In this document: piece by piece, positions 55,341 through 63,921 of the stretch | How positions within the stretch are numbered: position 1 is the first letter of the stretch | Layout of the letters: each line of letters starts with the position of its first letter | The notes under the pieces: model-generated | Seen by the model: only the letters and a program-made list of their open reading frames with translations | Databases searched by the model: none | Told to the model about the DNA's origin: nothing | NCBI GenBank assembly: GCA_963702195.1 | Contig: OY969725.1 | Span: 3,162,001 to 3,226,000, forward strand | Reading direction: 5' to 3' | Source of the DNA: AC-56 sp963702195 | GTDB lineage: Bacteria; Actinomycetota; Thermoleophilia; Solirubrobacterales; 70-9 | DNA length: 64,000 bases | Translations under genes and position numbers: made by a program

Positions 55341-56636
55341 TCAGGCGCTGATGACGCTGATCGTTGAAACCCACTTGGTGCAGTGGACGCCGGGTGCTGC
55401 GGGAACGATCACCCGGGCGGGATAGCCGTGGTCGAGCGAGAGGTCGACGCCGTTCACACGGAGGGCCAGGAGCGATCGCTCATCGGCCACCTGCTCGGCG
55501 GCGAGCGCCGCCTTGCTGAAGGCTCCGCCCGCCTGCAACGACTCGACGAGGACGGCGGTCGGCTCCACCGAGCCGGCCCGAGCCAGCAGGTCGCGGAGGC
55601 GAACCCCGGTCCACGACTGCGTGGTGGACCACCCCTCGACGCACGCGATCGGCAGCGAATAGGTGTGCTGGTCCATCGCCAAGAGCTCGGCCCGGGTCAG
55701 CTCGAGGTCGCGACCACCGTGAAGCCGCAGGCGCCATCGTGGCCCCACCTGGCCGCGGGTGACGCCAACGGCGGCGGCGGTCTTGTTCACCTGGAACTGA
55801 TTGGGACCGGATCCCAGCGAGCGACCATGCGGCGCGAGCAGCGCGAGCGGCCGGAGTGGCCCGCCGATCTGCTGAGCCGCCGTCATCAACCCCAGGCCCA
55901 GGGATCCCGCGCCGACGGTGGCCATCAGGCCACGCCGTGAGAGCGTCGCGGGCGCCGGGCTCCCCGGCGCCGTCGTCCCCTCCCGCGGCGGCTCGGGCAC
56001 GGTGTGCGCCAGGTCCTGCCGGAGGGGTCGCACAACGCCCCGCTCGCGAAACGCGCGGCGGACGACCGGCAGCTTGAGCACGAGGTGGAGTGCGAGGGCG
56101 GCGAGGAAGATGAACGCCCCGTAGTAGTGAGCCGGGACGAAGCTGAACCCCCACGGGTAGTACAGCTGGATGTTCATCACCCCCGTGAAGAAGACGAACA
56201 GGCTGCCGCCCACGAGGAACGCAAGCGACAGCCGCTCGAGCACGTGGGCGAGCGACCGCGCCGGCGGCCACTCGAACAGCTTCGGCATCGCCGACCAGAG
56301 CTTCGCCAGCAGGATCGGGATCGCCATCACGCCACACGTCACGTGGAGCCCCTGGGTGAACGCGTAGAGCCATGGTGGCGACGTCGGCCAATCGAAGAAG
56401 TAGAGGTCGAAGCCGACGTTGACGCCCCCGCTGCCCGTCACCGAGTTCCCGTCGAGCCACGGGTAGTAGGCGACGTGCGAGAGGAAGCCCGTGATCGCGC
56501 AGATGACGATCAGCGGGAGCAGGGCCGAGCCGAGCGTCGAGGCGAGCCATGGACCGCGCAGCGGACTGCGCCAGAACTCAGGCCGGAACGGCCCGGGGGG
56601 TGGGGGCCGGGAACCTCGCGGATCCTCGGCACTCAC
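55341..56636 (-). CDS. Cytochrome b-type membrane domain fused to sulfite-oxidase-type molybdopterin domain
   Basis: 431 residues. Residues 32-52, 93-111, 138-160 and 171-190 are membrane helices with His at 54, 98, 170 and 184 suited to haem binding. A linker then carries TLSRRGLMATVGAGSLGLGLM, a twin-arginine-like signal at 234-235 inside the protein. The C-terminal YedY/sulfite-oxidase-like domain has PIACVEGWSTTQSWTGVRLRDLL with Cys332, the expected molybdenum ligand, and LDHGYPARVIVPAAPG. It would oxidise or reduce a small substrate outside the membrane and exchange electrons with the quinone pool through the haem. GTGA overlap with the upstream gene. Confidence 0.88.
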   Translation of the reverse strand: MSAEDPRGSRPPPPGPFRPEFWRSPLRGPWLASTLGSALLPLIVICAITGFLSHVAYYPWLDGNSVTGSGGVNVGFDLYFFDWPTSPPWLYAFTQGLHVTCGVMAIPILLAKLWSAMPKLFEWPPARSLAHVLERLSLAFLVGGSLFVFFTGVMNIQLYYPWGFSFVPAHYYGAFIFLAALALHLVLKLPVVRRAFRERGVVRPLRQDLAHTVPEPPREGTTAPGSPAPATLSRRGLMATVGAGSLGLGLMTAAQQIGGPLRPLALLAPHGRSLGSGPNQFQVNKTAAAVGVTRGQVGPRWRLRLHGGRDLELTRAELLAMDQHTYSLPIACVEGWSTTQSWTGVRLRDLLARAGSVEPTAVLVESLQAGGAFSKAALAAEQVADERSLLALRVNGVDLSLDHGYPARVIVPAAPGVHCTKWVSTISVISA

Positions 56637-57640
56637 CCGTCGCCGCCTCCCCGCACCGGCCGCGGAAGGCGCTCGATCCGATCGCCGTCGCTTCCGGTGA
56701 CCCAGGCCGCGCCGTCGAGCGGATCGACGGCAATCGAGTTCGGCTGGCGAAGCGTGGGGTACGTGGCCAGGCGCCGCGGGCGACGGGCGCGCACGCTATA
56801 AGCGATCGCCTCGTTGCGCGCTGTGAGCGTCGTCCAGAGGATCCGGCGACGCCGGTCGAGAGCAATTCCGTAGGGCGCGCCCGGCGCCGTGGCCGATGCG
56901 ACCTGCTTGGGAGCCCCTTCAACCCGAAACACGAGGATTCGGCCACCGTCGGTGTCGGCCACGAACGCTCGGCCGTGCGCGGCGGCGACGTGAGTGGGCC
57001 CACGGCCGGCGCTGACGTCGCCGATGGACCGCAGGGTGCGGGAGTCGTAGACGCGCAGGACCCGCTGACGTACGGCCACGAGCACCACCCGGCTCCCGGA
57101 CGCCGCGATGCCGCCCGGCTGCCTGGGCGCTGGCAGGCTCCGCACCGCTCGGTCACCGCGCACGACCGACACCGCGTCCCCGAACTCGTCGGACACGAAG
57201 TATCGGCGCCCCACCGCCGCGACGTCGTGCGGATGCTCGCCGACCGCCACCTCGGCGAGCGTCCCTTCCGGGAGGCTGACCCGGAGGAGACGATCCGCGC
57301 CTTCAGCGGGTGCCAGAACCGGGCCGCCGGGCCGCGCCAGTGAGAGGTGCCTGGACGTCGCGGGCACGGGGACGCGCCGGACGACGCGGCCGGTGTCGGC
57401 CCGGACGAGAATGAGGCGGCTAGAGCCGTGCAGGGCCACCGCGATCAAGCCGGTGGCGGGATCGATCGCGATTCCCTCCGGCCGCTCGCCGACCCGAACC
57501 AGCTGTCCGGCCGGCATCCGACTGATCGGAGGGGCGACGGCTGGCTCCGCCGCAGGCGGCAGGTCGGCCCCGCAGGCCCACAGCGGGAGGCAAAGGGTGA
57601 CGACCGATGCCCAGACCACGGCCTGCGCCCGGATGCGCAA
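56633..57640 (-). CDS. Beta-propeller lipoprotein (YncE/NHL-like)
   Basis: 335 residues. Signal with lipobox LPLWAC (Cys23), then repeated blades: VRVGERPEGIAIDPATGLIAVALHGSSRLILVRADTG, VAVGEHPHDVAAVGRRYFVSDEFGDAVSVV, VSAGRGPTHVAAAHGRAFVADTDGGRILVF and LRQPNSIAVDPLDGAAWVTGSDGDRIERL. A surface scaffold or ligand-binding propeller, not evidently enzymatic. In the middle of the operon and coupled to the oxidoreductase gene. Confidence 0.85.
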   Translation of the reverse strand: MRIRAQAVVWASVVTLCLPLWACGADLPPAAEPAVAPPISRMPAGQLVRVGERPEGIAIDPATGLIAVALHGSSRLILVRADTGRVVRRVPVPATSRHLSLARPGGPVLAPAEGADRLLRVSLPEGTLAEVAVGEHPHDVAAVGRRYFVSDEFGDAVSVVRGDRAVRSLPAPRQPGGIAASGSRVVLVAVRQRVLRVYDSRTLRSIGDVSAGRGPTHVAAAHGRAFVADTDGGRILVFRVEGAPKQVASATAPGAPYGIALDRRRRILWTTLTARNEAIAYSVRARRPRRLATYPTLRQPNSIAVDPLDGAAWVTGSDGDRIERLPRPVRGGGDG

Positions 57641-57647
57641 GGCTCCG

Positions 57648-58301
57648 TCACCCCACCTTCCCCGGCACCGCGGTCATGGCTGCGCAGGCCGCCTCGACCT
57701 CGGCTGCGAAGCGCGACGCGGGTTGAACGGCCGCGACCGCCAGGGCGTCGTCGAACGTATCGACGTCGCGAAGCTCGGTCAGCTCGACGCACGGGATCCC
57801 GAGCCGCCGGAGGCGATGACGCTGAGCGCGGGCCGTCCATGCAGTGCTCATCGGGACGCCGATGAAGACGTCCGGGCGAGGGTCGCGCAGGCCGATCGCC
57901 CAGTAGCCGCCATCGGTGGCTGGCCCAAGGACCGCTCCGGCGCCAGGTCGCGACAGGGTGAAGAGCGACCCGCGGAGCAGCTCGGCGTCGAGCTGGGGCG
58001 TGTCCATGCCGACCAGCAGCGCCGGTCCGCCGACCGACTCGAACGCGCCCGCCAAGCGCGCGTCCAGCCCGCCATCCACCTGCGGGTGAACCTCGAACCC
58101 GTCCGGGACCCACGGACCCGGCTCTCCGTCCAGAACGATGGCGCGCCTCGAAGCCGGCGTGGCCGCCACGGCCGCAAGCGTGTCGCGGAGCGCCGCCTCG
58201 GCGATGGATGCGGCCTGCCAAGGCGAGCACGGCGGACAGAGGCGGGTCTTCACACGTCCGGGCACGGGTGCCTTCGCGATGACGATCAGCGCGGGCTCCA
58301 T
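57648..58301 (-). CDS. CofC-like transferase (DUF2064, TIGR04282-type)
   Basis: 217 residues from ATG 58301. ALIVIAKAPVPGRVKTRLCPPCSPWQAASIAEAALRDTL is the family start; LLVGMDTPQLDAELL has the metal DTP; VLGPATDGGYWAIGL is the nucleotide-sugar site. A GT-A fold nucleotidyl- or glycosyltransferase often paired with a GT2 gene, as here. Substrate unknown. Coupled to the GT2 gene by TGATG. Confidence 0.88.
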   Translation of the reverse strand: MEPALIVIAKAPVPGRVKTRLCPPCSPWQAASIAEAALRDTLAAVAATPASRRAIVLDGEPGPWVPDGFEVHPQVDGGLDARLAGAFESVGGPALLVGMDTPQLDAELLRGSLFTLSRPGAGAVLGPATDGGYWAIGLRDPRPDVFIGVPMSTAWTARAQRHRLRRLGIPCVELTELRDVDTFDDALAVAAVQPASRFAAEVEAACAAMTAVPGKVG

Positions 58302-58942
58302 CAGGTCAGCGCCCTCGTCATGTCCCGCGCGGCGCGAACCGTGCCGCGAAGGGTCCCTGTCACCTTCGACCGCCCCGCCCGCGGACGGTAGGCGACCTCG
58401 ACCTCGCCGATTCGCCAGCCGGCGCCCGCTCCGCGCAGCACCATCTCCAGCGGCCAGCCGAACCGCCGGTCGCGAATCCCAAGCTCCCGCAGCGGCCGCG
58501 CTCGCGAAGCTCGCATCGGCCCCAGATCCCGCAGCTCGAGGCCGGTGCGGCGCCGAACCTCCCACGAGAGGCCGCGGTTCGCGACGCGCGCGTGGATCGG
58601 CCAGGCGCCGGGAGCGGCGCATCGCCGGCCGAGCGCCAGGTCCCAGCGGCCGCCCGCGACGGGCGCGATCACGCGCGGCAACTCCCCGGGGTCGAGCGAC
58701 CCGTCGCAATCCATGAAACAGACGAGCTCGTCCTGGGCCGCGGCGAGCCCCGTCCAGCAGGCGGCGCCGAAGCCGCGGCGAGGCTCCTCCACCACCGCCG
58801 CTCCCAGTTCGCGGGCGATCTCACCCGAGCCGTCGCTCGAGCCGTTGTCCACCACGATCGGCCGGTAGCCACGCGGCATGCGGCCCAGCACCCACGGCAG
58901 GGCCTCAGCCTCGTCGAGCACTGGAAGGACGACGTCGGGCAT
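58301..58942 (-). CDS. GT2 glycosyltransferase (DPM-like)
   Basis: 213 residues. VVLPVLDEAEALPWVLGRMPRGYRPIVVDNGSSDGSGEIA, then CFMDCDGSLDPGELPRVI with the DXD and RDLGPMRASRARPL. No membrane helices are evident. It probably transfers a sugar to a polyprenyl phosphate or other lipid. First gene of a five-gene operon running to 54866, paired with the CofC-like transferase. Confidence 0.87.
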   Translation of the reverse strand: MPDVVLPVLDEAEALPWVLGRMPRGYRPIVVDNGSSDGSGEIARELGAAVVEEPRRGFGAACWTGLAAAQDELVCFMDCDGSLDPGELPRVIAPVAGGRWDLALGRRCAAPGAWPIHARVANRGLSWEVRRRTGLELRDLGPMRASRARPLRELGIRDRRFGWPLEMVLRGAGAGWRIGEVEVAYRPRAGRSKVTGTLRGTVRAARDMTRALT

Positions 58943-59008
58943 GTGTGGCCGTCCAGGCTGACAATCGGGGATTACAGACCCATTAATCGACCTGTAAGCA
59001 GGTGGCCG

Positions 59009-59014
59009 TACGTT
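59009..59014 (+). promoter_or_regulatory. -10 box TACGTT, predicted leaderless start
   Basis: TACGTT ends 8 bases before ATG 59023 in the 80-base divergent gap between the two operons. Confidence 0.45.
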
Positions 59015-59022
59015 GCGTCCCG

Positions 59023-60354
59023 ATGGAGCCCACCGCCGCCGAGGCGCCGACGGCCGCCCTGAGAGCCGAGCGCAGAGGACTCGACCCCACGCGCGCCGCG
59101 CTCGGGCTGTGGATCGCTCTGGTCGCCGGTTGCGCCGCCTGGGGCGCGGGACTGATCCTGTCCGGACACCACCTGGTGATGAACGCCCCGCCCCTGCTCG
59201 GGTACGTCGACCCTCTGCTCTCGCCTCGCCTTCTGATCCCGATCGCGGTCGCCGTAGCGTCGGTGCGATTCGCTCCGGCGCTGGCCATGCGCCTCGGCTG
59301 GCTGCGGCTCTTGGCGGCCTCGATGGGTGGGATCGTGGTCTGGGCGACGGCGCTCGCGCTCGTCGAGGGGACCGCAGGGATCTCGGCGCCGCTCACCAGC
59401 CCGCACGAGTACCTCGCCGTGGTCGGCCAGATCTCCTCTCCCGGCGACTTCCTGACGCACTTCACCGAGCGGATCGGCGGATACGCGACCCACATCCGCG
59501 GGCACCCGCCGGGAATGGCCCTGATCGTGTGGGGGCTCGCCGGCATCGGGCTCGGTGGACCTTGGCCCGCGAGCGTGCTGATCGTGCTCGTGGCGGCATC
59601 GATGGCGCCGGCGGCCCTGATCGCCGTCCGCGAGACGGCCGGCGAGAAGACCGCTCGGCGCGCGGCGCCGTTCCTGGTCATCGCGCCGGCCGCGATCTGG
59701 ATCGCGGTCTCGGCCGACGCACTGTACGCCGGCGTCGGCGCCTGGGCGGTGGCCTTGCTGGTCGTCGCGATTCACCGGCGCGGGGCGCACTCCGATCTCG
59801 CCGCTCTCGCGGGCGGGCTCCTGTTCGGGATCGCGCTCTTCCTCTCCTACGGCCTGATCCTGCTGGGACTGGTCCCGCTCGCGATCGCCGTCGCCGCTCG
59901 CCGGGTTCGCCCGCTGGCGATCGCGTCGGTGGGCCTCGCCGTCGTCGTGGCCGCCTTCCTCGCAGCCGGCTTCTGGTGGATCGACGGGCTCCAGGCGACG
60001 CGCGGCGAGTACCTCTTCAGAAGCGCCGCCGTGAGCCGCCCCTACGGGTACTTCCTGTTCGCCGACCTTGCAGCGCTCGCGCTCGCGGTGGGCCCGGCCA
60101 CCTTCGTGGCGCTCGCTCGGCTGCGCGATCGCCGCCTGCTCGTGCTCGTCGCCGGGGGGCTGGCGGCCGTCGCGCTCGCCGACCTCAGCGGGATGTCGAA
60201 GGGTGAGGTCGAGCGGATCTGGCTGCCGTTCATGCCGTGGCTGCTGGTCGCCGGCGCCGGCCTGTGGAGGCCGCCCGGATCGGTCCGCGGATGGCTCACG
60301 GCTCAGGCTGCCTGCGCCATCGCCATCGAAACCCTGGTGCGTACGCCGTGGTGA
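59023..60354 (+). CDS. Polytopic membrane protein, probable lipid-linked glycosyltransferase
   Basis: 443 residues with about 11 hydrophobic segments. Between the third and fourth lies a loop with HEYLAVVGQISSPGDFLTHFTERIGGYATHIRGHPPGMALIVWGL, and SGMSKGEVERIWLPFMPWLL near the end. GT-C glycosyltransferases (ArnT/mannosyltransferase type) share such an acidic/His periplasmic loop and a C-terminal W-x-P-F motif; the assignment is therefore likely but not proven. Coupled to the epimerase gene by a GTGA overlap. Confidence 0.75.
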   Translation: MEPTAAEAPTAALRAERRGLDPTRAALGLWIALVAGCAAWGAGLILSGHHLVMNAPPLLGYVDPLLSPRLLIPIAVAVASVRFAPALAMRLGWLRLLAASMGGIVVWATALALVEGTAGISAPLTSPHEYLAVVGQISSPGDFLTHFTERIGGYATHIRGHPPGMALIVWGLAGIGLGGPWPASVLIVLVAASMAPAALIAVRETAGEKTARRAAPFLVIAPAAIWIAVSADALYAGVGAWAVALLVVAIHRRGAHSDLAALAGGLLFGIALFLSYGLILLGLVPLAIAVAARRVRPLAIASVGLAVVVAAFLAAGFWWIDGLQATRGEYLFRSAAVSRPYGYFLFADLAALALAVGPATFVALARLRDRRLLVLVAGGLAAVALADLSGMSKGEVERIWLPFMPWLLVAGAGLWRPPGSVRGWLTAQAACAIAIETLVRTPW

Positions 60355-61466
60355 GCGGCGAGCGAACGCTGGTGATCGGCGGGGCCGGCTTCATCGGCTC
60401 CTTCGTGGTGGATGCGCTGGTGGAGGCGGGGCACCGAGTCCGCGTCCTGGATCACCTCCATCCCTTCGCCCACGACCGAATGCCGGACTACGTCAATCCC
60501 GAGGCCGAGTATCTCTGGGGTGACGTGCGCGACGCGGACATGGCCGGCAAGGCCGTCGACGGCGTCGACGCGGTCTCGCACCAGGCCGCCATGGTCGGAC
60601 TGGGCGTCGATTTCGCCGACACCCCGGACTACGTCTCGCACAACTCGCTCGGGACGGCCGTTCTGCTGCGAGCGCTCCACGAGCGGGGCTTTGAGGGGCG
60701 GCTGGTCCTTGCCAGCAGCATGGTCGTCTACGGCGAGGGGCGCTACCGGTGCCGCGATCACGGCGTCGTGCGTCCCGGCCCCCGCTCCATCGCGCGACTC
60801 CGCGCCGGTCGCTTCGATCCGGGCTGCGAGCGTTGTGGTGCCACGCTCACACCCGAGCCGGTCCCCGAGGATGCCCCACTTGACCCGCGCAACGTCTATG
60901 CGACCACGAAGCTCAACCAGGAGCATCTTTGCTCGGCGTTCGCCCGCTCCACCGGTGCGTCGGTGATCGCCCTTCGCTACCACAACGTCTACGGGCCCCG
61001 GATGCCACGCGAGACTCCGTACGCCGGTGTCGCCAGCATCTTCCGCAGCGCGATCGCCGCCGGGCGGCCTCCCCTGGTCTTCGAGGACGGCGCGCAGCGA
61101 CGCGACTTCGTGCACGTCCGAGACGTAGCGGTCGCGAACCTCGCGGCACTCGGTGCGCCGCACAGGGTCGACGGGCCGTTCAACGTCGCGAGTGGGTCAC
61201 CTCGAACGGTCGGCGAGCTCGCGGCGGAGCTGTCGGCGACGACCGGCGGACCGCTCCCTCGAATCACCGGCGAGTTCCGCCTGGGCGACGTCCGTCACGT
61301 GTTCGCGTCGACCGAACGCGCGGCAAATGTGCTCGGCTTCTCGGCGAGAGTCCCCTTCCAGGCCGGGATCGGGGACTTCGCGTGTGCGGACCTGCGGTCG
61401 GCCGCGCGGTCGCCGTCGAACGGCGCGCCGGCGTCCGTTGGGTCCCTCCCAGGGCACCGCCGGTAA
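60351..61466 (+). CDS. NAD-dependent nucleotide-sugar epimerase, dTDP-L-rhamnose 4-epimerase-like
   Basis: 371 residues from GTG 60351. VIGGAGFIGSFVVDAL (NAD site), HQAAMVGLGVDFAD, SSMVVYGEGRY, YATTKLNQEHL with the Tyr-x-x-x-Lys, and RYHNVYGPRMPRET. A ~45-residue insert after the SSMVVYG strand has RYRCRDHGVV and GCERCGATL, a Cys-x-n-Cys-x-x-Cys set resembling a zinc knuckle, as in the WbiB-type dTDP-rhamnose 4-epimerases. It might convert the dTDP-rhamnose made by the rml operon to dTDP-talose; UDP-sugars are also possible. Confidence 0.85.
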   Translation: MSGERTLVIGGAGFIGSFVVDALVEAGHRVRVLDHLHPFAHDRMPDYVNPEAEYLWGDVRDADMAGKAVDGVDAVSHQAAMVGLGVDFADTPDYVSHNSLGTAVLLRALHERGFEGRLVLASSMVVYGEGRYRCRDHGVVRPGPRSIARLRAGRFDPGCERCGATLTPEPVPEDAPLDPRNVYATTKLNQEHLCSAFARSTGASVIALRYHNVYGPRMPRETPYAGVASIFRSAIAAGRPPLVFEDGAQRRDFVHVRDVAVANLAALGAPHRVDGPFNVASGSPRTVGELAAELSATTGGPLPRITGEFRLGDVRHVFASTERAANVLGFSARVPFQAGIGDFACADLRSAARSPSNGAPASVGSLPGHRR

Positions 61467-61469
61467 GGT
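61464..61469 (+). promoter_or_regulatory. -10 box TAAGGT, predicted leaderless start of LysE gene
   Basis: TAAGGT overlaps the epimerase stop codon and ends 6 bases before GTG 61476, so the exporter may have its own start despite the close spacing. Confidence 0.4.
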
Positions 61470-61475
61470 CAAAGC

Positions 61476-62114
61476 GTGCCGCGGCCGGAGGCCGTCTACC
61501 TGTTCGCCCTCGCCTGCACTGGGCTGGTCCTGCTGCCGGGCCCCGCGCTCATCTTCATCGTCTCCCGCGGCGTGGTTCACGGGCGGCGCGGCGGGCTGAT
61601 CTCCACTCTCGGCGTCGAGACGGGCAACCTGGTCCAGGTGCTTGCCGCGACCGTCGGGCTGGCGGCGATCGTTGCCTCGTCGGCGGAGGCGTTCAGCGTC
61701 GCCAAGTACCTCGGCGCCGCCTATCTGATCTTCCTCGGCATTCGTGCCCTCACCGGCAACGGCGACGACGCGGACCCGGCGGTCACGCGCTCGCGGTCCC
61801 CGCGCCGGCTCTACGCGGACGGGGTGATCGTGGGAGCCCTCAACCCCAAGCTCGCGCTGTTCCTGCTCGCCTTCCTGCCGCAGTTCATCGACCCCGCGGT
61901 CGGGCCCGTGTGGCTACAGACGCTCATCCTCGGGCTGATCTTCAACGTCATCGCCACGATCGGCGACTCGCTCTTCGCGCTCGCCGCGGCGAGCGCGGGC
62001 GGGCGCCTGCGCAGCTGGCTCCACAGCCGCCGGCTTGCGCAGACCAGCGGCATCATCTACCTGGGGCTGGGCGCCGTCGCCGCGCTGAGCCACGGTGAGA
62101 CCACCAAGGGCTGA
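61476..62114 (+). CDS. LysE/RhtB-family amino-acid exporter
   Basis: 212 residues, six hydrophobic segments. LVLLPGPALIFIVSRGVVHGRRGGLISTLGVETGNLVQVLAATVGLAAI is the family N terminus; KYLGAAYLIFLGIRAL and VIVGALNPKLALFLLAFLPQFID (the NPK motif) follow. Likely exports amino acids or homoserine lactones. The epimerase stop is 10 bases upstream. Confidence 0.93.
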   Translation: MPRPEAVYLFALACTGLVLLPGPALIFIVSRGVVHGRRGGLISTLGVETGNLVQVLAATVGLAAIVASSAEAFSVAKYLGAAYLIFLGIRALTGNGDDADPAVTRSRSPRRLYADGVIVGALNPKLALFLLAFLPQFIDPAVGPVWLQTLILGLIFNVIATIGDSLFALAAASAGGRLRSWLHSRRLAQTSGIIYLGLGAVAALSHGETTKG

Positions 62115-62135
62115 CCCAGACGAGGAGGTAGGACG

Positions 62136-62645
62136 ATGAGCGACCTCGCCGCGACGTTCGACGCGCACGTGCAGGCTGAATTCCAGGACCTCGATCTCGA
62201 GGCCACGATGGTCACGATGTCCCCCGACCCGTACGTGCACCACGTCCCCACGATCACGGGCGGCAACGGAACCGACGGCGTACGGGAGTTCTACGGCCAC
62301 CACTTCATCGGCCAGTGGCCCGACGACACCGAGACGCGACAGATCTCGCGCACGATCGGCGAGCACCAGGTCGTCGACGAGCTGCTGATGACCTTCACGC
62401 ACGACCGCGAGCTGGACATCATGCTGCCCGGGATTCCGCCCACCGGGAAGCGGATCGAGATCCCGGTCGTCGTCGTCGTGGGCTTCGAGGACGGCAAGGT
62501 CCACCACGAGCACATCTACTGGGACCAGGCGAGTGTGCTCGTCCAGGCGGGGCTGCTCGATCCGGCCGCCGTGCCGGCCACGGGGTCCGAGCAGGCCGAG
62601 GCTCTGCTCGACCAGGACAGGCCCAAGAATGAGATCCTCGACTGA
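62136..62645 (+). CDS. NTF2/SnoaL-like fold protein
   Basis: 169 residues, ATG after GACGAGGAGGTAGG, a strong ribosome site. The N-terminal helix (FDAHVQAEFQDLDLEATMVTMSPDPYVHHVPT) and the strands IEIPVVVVVGFEDGKVHHEHIYWDQASVLVQAGLL resemble SnoaL-like proteins, which may be isomerases, cyclases or binding proteins. No catalytic residues are proved. First of three genes with strong ribosome sites. Confidence 0.75.
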   Translation: MSDLAATFDAHVQAEFQDLDLEATMVTMSPDPYVHHVPTITGGNGTDGVREFYGHHFIGQWPDDTETRQISRTIGEHQVVDELLMTFTHDRELDIMLPGIPPTGKRIEIPVVVVVGFEDGKVHHEHIYWDQASVLVQAGLLDPAAVPATGSEQAEALLDQDRPKNEILD

Positions 62646-62709
62646 CGGCGATGAATCCGCGGTCGCGGCGCGGTCCATAGGTCAGCACGAGCGAAGAGGA
62701 GGAGACGAC

Positions 62710-63357
62710 ATGGGAAAGCTCAAAGCCATCATCACGATGTCCCTCGACGGTTATGTCGCCGGGCCGAACCAGAGCGAGGAGAACCCGCTGGGCATCGGTG
62801 GGGAGGAGCTGCACGAGTGGATCTTTCCGCTGAAGGCCTGGCGCGAGCCGCACGGCCGCGAGGGCGGCGAGGTCACCGCCAGCTCGCCGGTCGTCGAGGC
62901 GTGGTCGGAGAATGTGGGCGCGATGATCATGGGCCGAAACATGTTCGGCGGCGGGCCGGGCCCGTGGGACGAGTCATGGAAGGGCTGGTGGGGCGACAAT
63001 CCCCCGTACCACGTCCCCGTATTCGTCCTCACGCATCACGAGCGAGAGCCGCTGGCGATGGAGGGGGACACGACCTTCCATTTCGTCACGGAGGGGGTCG
63101 AATCGGCTCTCGAGCGGGCTCGAGATGCAGCCGGAGATGCGGACATCACGGTGATCGGCGGCGCGAAGGCGATCCAGCAATATCTGGGCGCCGGGATGGT
63201 CGACGAGCTGGAGATCTCGATCTCGCCGCGTTTTCTCGGTGGCGGGGAGCGGCTCTTCGACAACCTCGGCGACGCGGCGGCGATCGAGCTCGAGCAGCTG
63301 CGAGCGGTCGAGGGCGTAGGCGTGACCCACGTCAGCTACCGGGTAGTCAAGAGCTGA
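62710..63357 (+). CDS. Dihydrofolate reductase-like (RibD C-terminal) protein
   Basis: 215 residues from ATG 62710, ribosome site AGGAGGAGACG. LKAIITMSLDGYVAGPNQSEENPLG, MIMGRNMFGGG, VFVLTHHEREPL, DADITVIGGAKAIQQYLGAGMVDELEISISPRFLGGGERLFDNL are the YwjB/RibD-C family pattern. The NAD(P)H site (VIGGAK) is present. Substrate unknown; the family includes uncharacterised pteridine-type reductases. Confidence 0.88.
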   Translation: MGKLKAIITMSLDGYVAGPNQSEENPLGIGGEELHEWIFPLKAWREPHGREGGEVTASSPVVEAWSENVGAMIMGRNMFGGGPGPWDESWKGWWGDNPPYHVPVFVLTHHEREPLAMEGDTTFHFVTEGVESALERARDAAGDADITVIGGAKAIQQYLGAGMVDELEISISPRFLGGGERLFDNLGDAAAIELEQLRAVEGVGVTHVSYRVVKS

Positions 63358-63381
63358 GCCCATACAGGAGGAGGTAAGGCG

Positions 63382-63810
63382 TTGGCGACCATGCCGTTGA
63401 CGGGGGGCTGCCTTTGCGAGGGGGTGCGGTTCCAGGTGACCGAGCCACTGATAAGCGCGCGTTACTGTCACTGCACCCGCTGCCAGCGCCGCACCGGTAC
63501 CGCGTTCTCGATCAGCGCGCTGGCCGCCCCAGGCTCGTTCGAGATCACGAGTGGCGAGGGGCTCGTCCGCTCGTGGCGCCCCGCGGACGGATGGGCGAAG
63601 TCCTTCTGCGGGGAGTGCGGAAGCCATCTCTTCAGCACCGACCACGAGAACCCGGACACCATGGGCGTACGGATGGGGGCGCTCGACGAGGACCCGGGCA
63701 TCCGGCCGAGCTTCCACCAGTTCGTCGACTACGCGGCGCCGTGGGACGAGCTGCCGGACGACGGCCTCCCTCGCTACGGAGAGCGAGTCCCCGGGGAAGC
63801 CGCTGAGTAG
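63382..63810 (+). CDS. GFA/CENP-V-type zinc-binding protein
   Basis: 142 residues from TTG 63382 (ATG 63391 is in frame), ribosome site AGGAGGAGGTAAGG. Zinc ligands: GGCLCEGVRF, YCHCTRCQRRTG and FCGECGSHLF, a double Cys motif set of the glutathione-dependent formaldehyde-activating (GFA) family. True enzymatic function in non-glutathione actinobacteria is not known; likely a zinc-binding sulfur or aldehyde-related protein. Confidence 0.88.
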   Translation: MATMPLTGGCLCEGVRFQVTEPLISARYCHCTRCQRRTGTAFSISALAAPGSFEITSGEGLVRSWRPADGWAKSFCGECGSHLFSTDHENPDTMGVRMGALDEDPGIRPSFHQFVDYAAPWDELPDDGLPRYGERVPGEAAE

Positions 63811-63847
63811 CACTAGCTCACATTTGAGACACGATGACGGTTGTGTT

Positions 63848-63876
63848 TTGACACGTCGCCGGCCCGCTGGTAGAAG
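63848..63876 (+). promoter_or_regulatory. Strong promoter before last gene
   Basis: TTGACA (63848-63853) and TAGAAG (63871-63876) are 17 bases apart. The -35 box is perfect consensus, unlike the boxes seen elsewhere in the window. Confidence 0.7.
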
Positions 63877-63921
63877 CTCCTCCGGCACCTGAAGACCTGG
63901 GAACTGGAGGAGGCAAAGATC

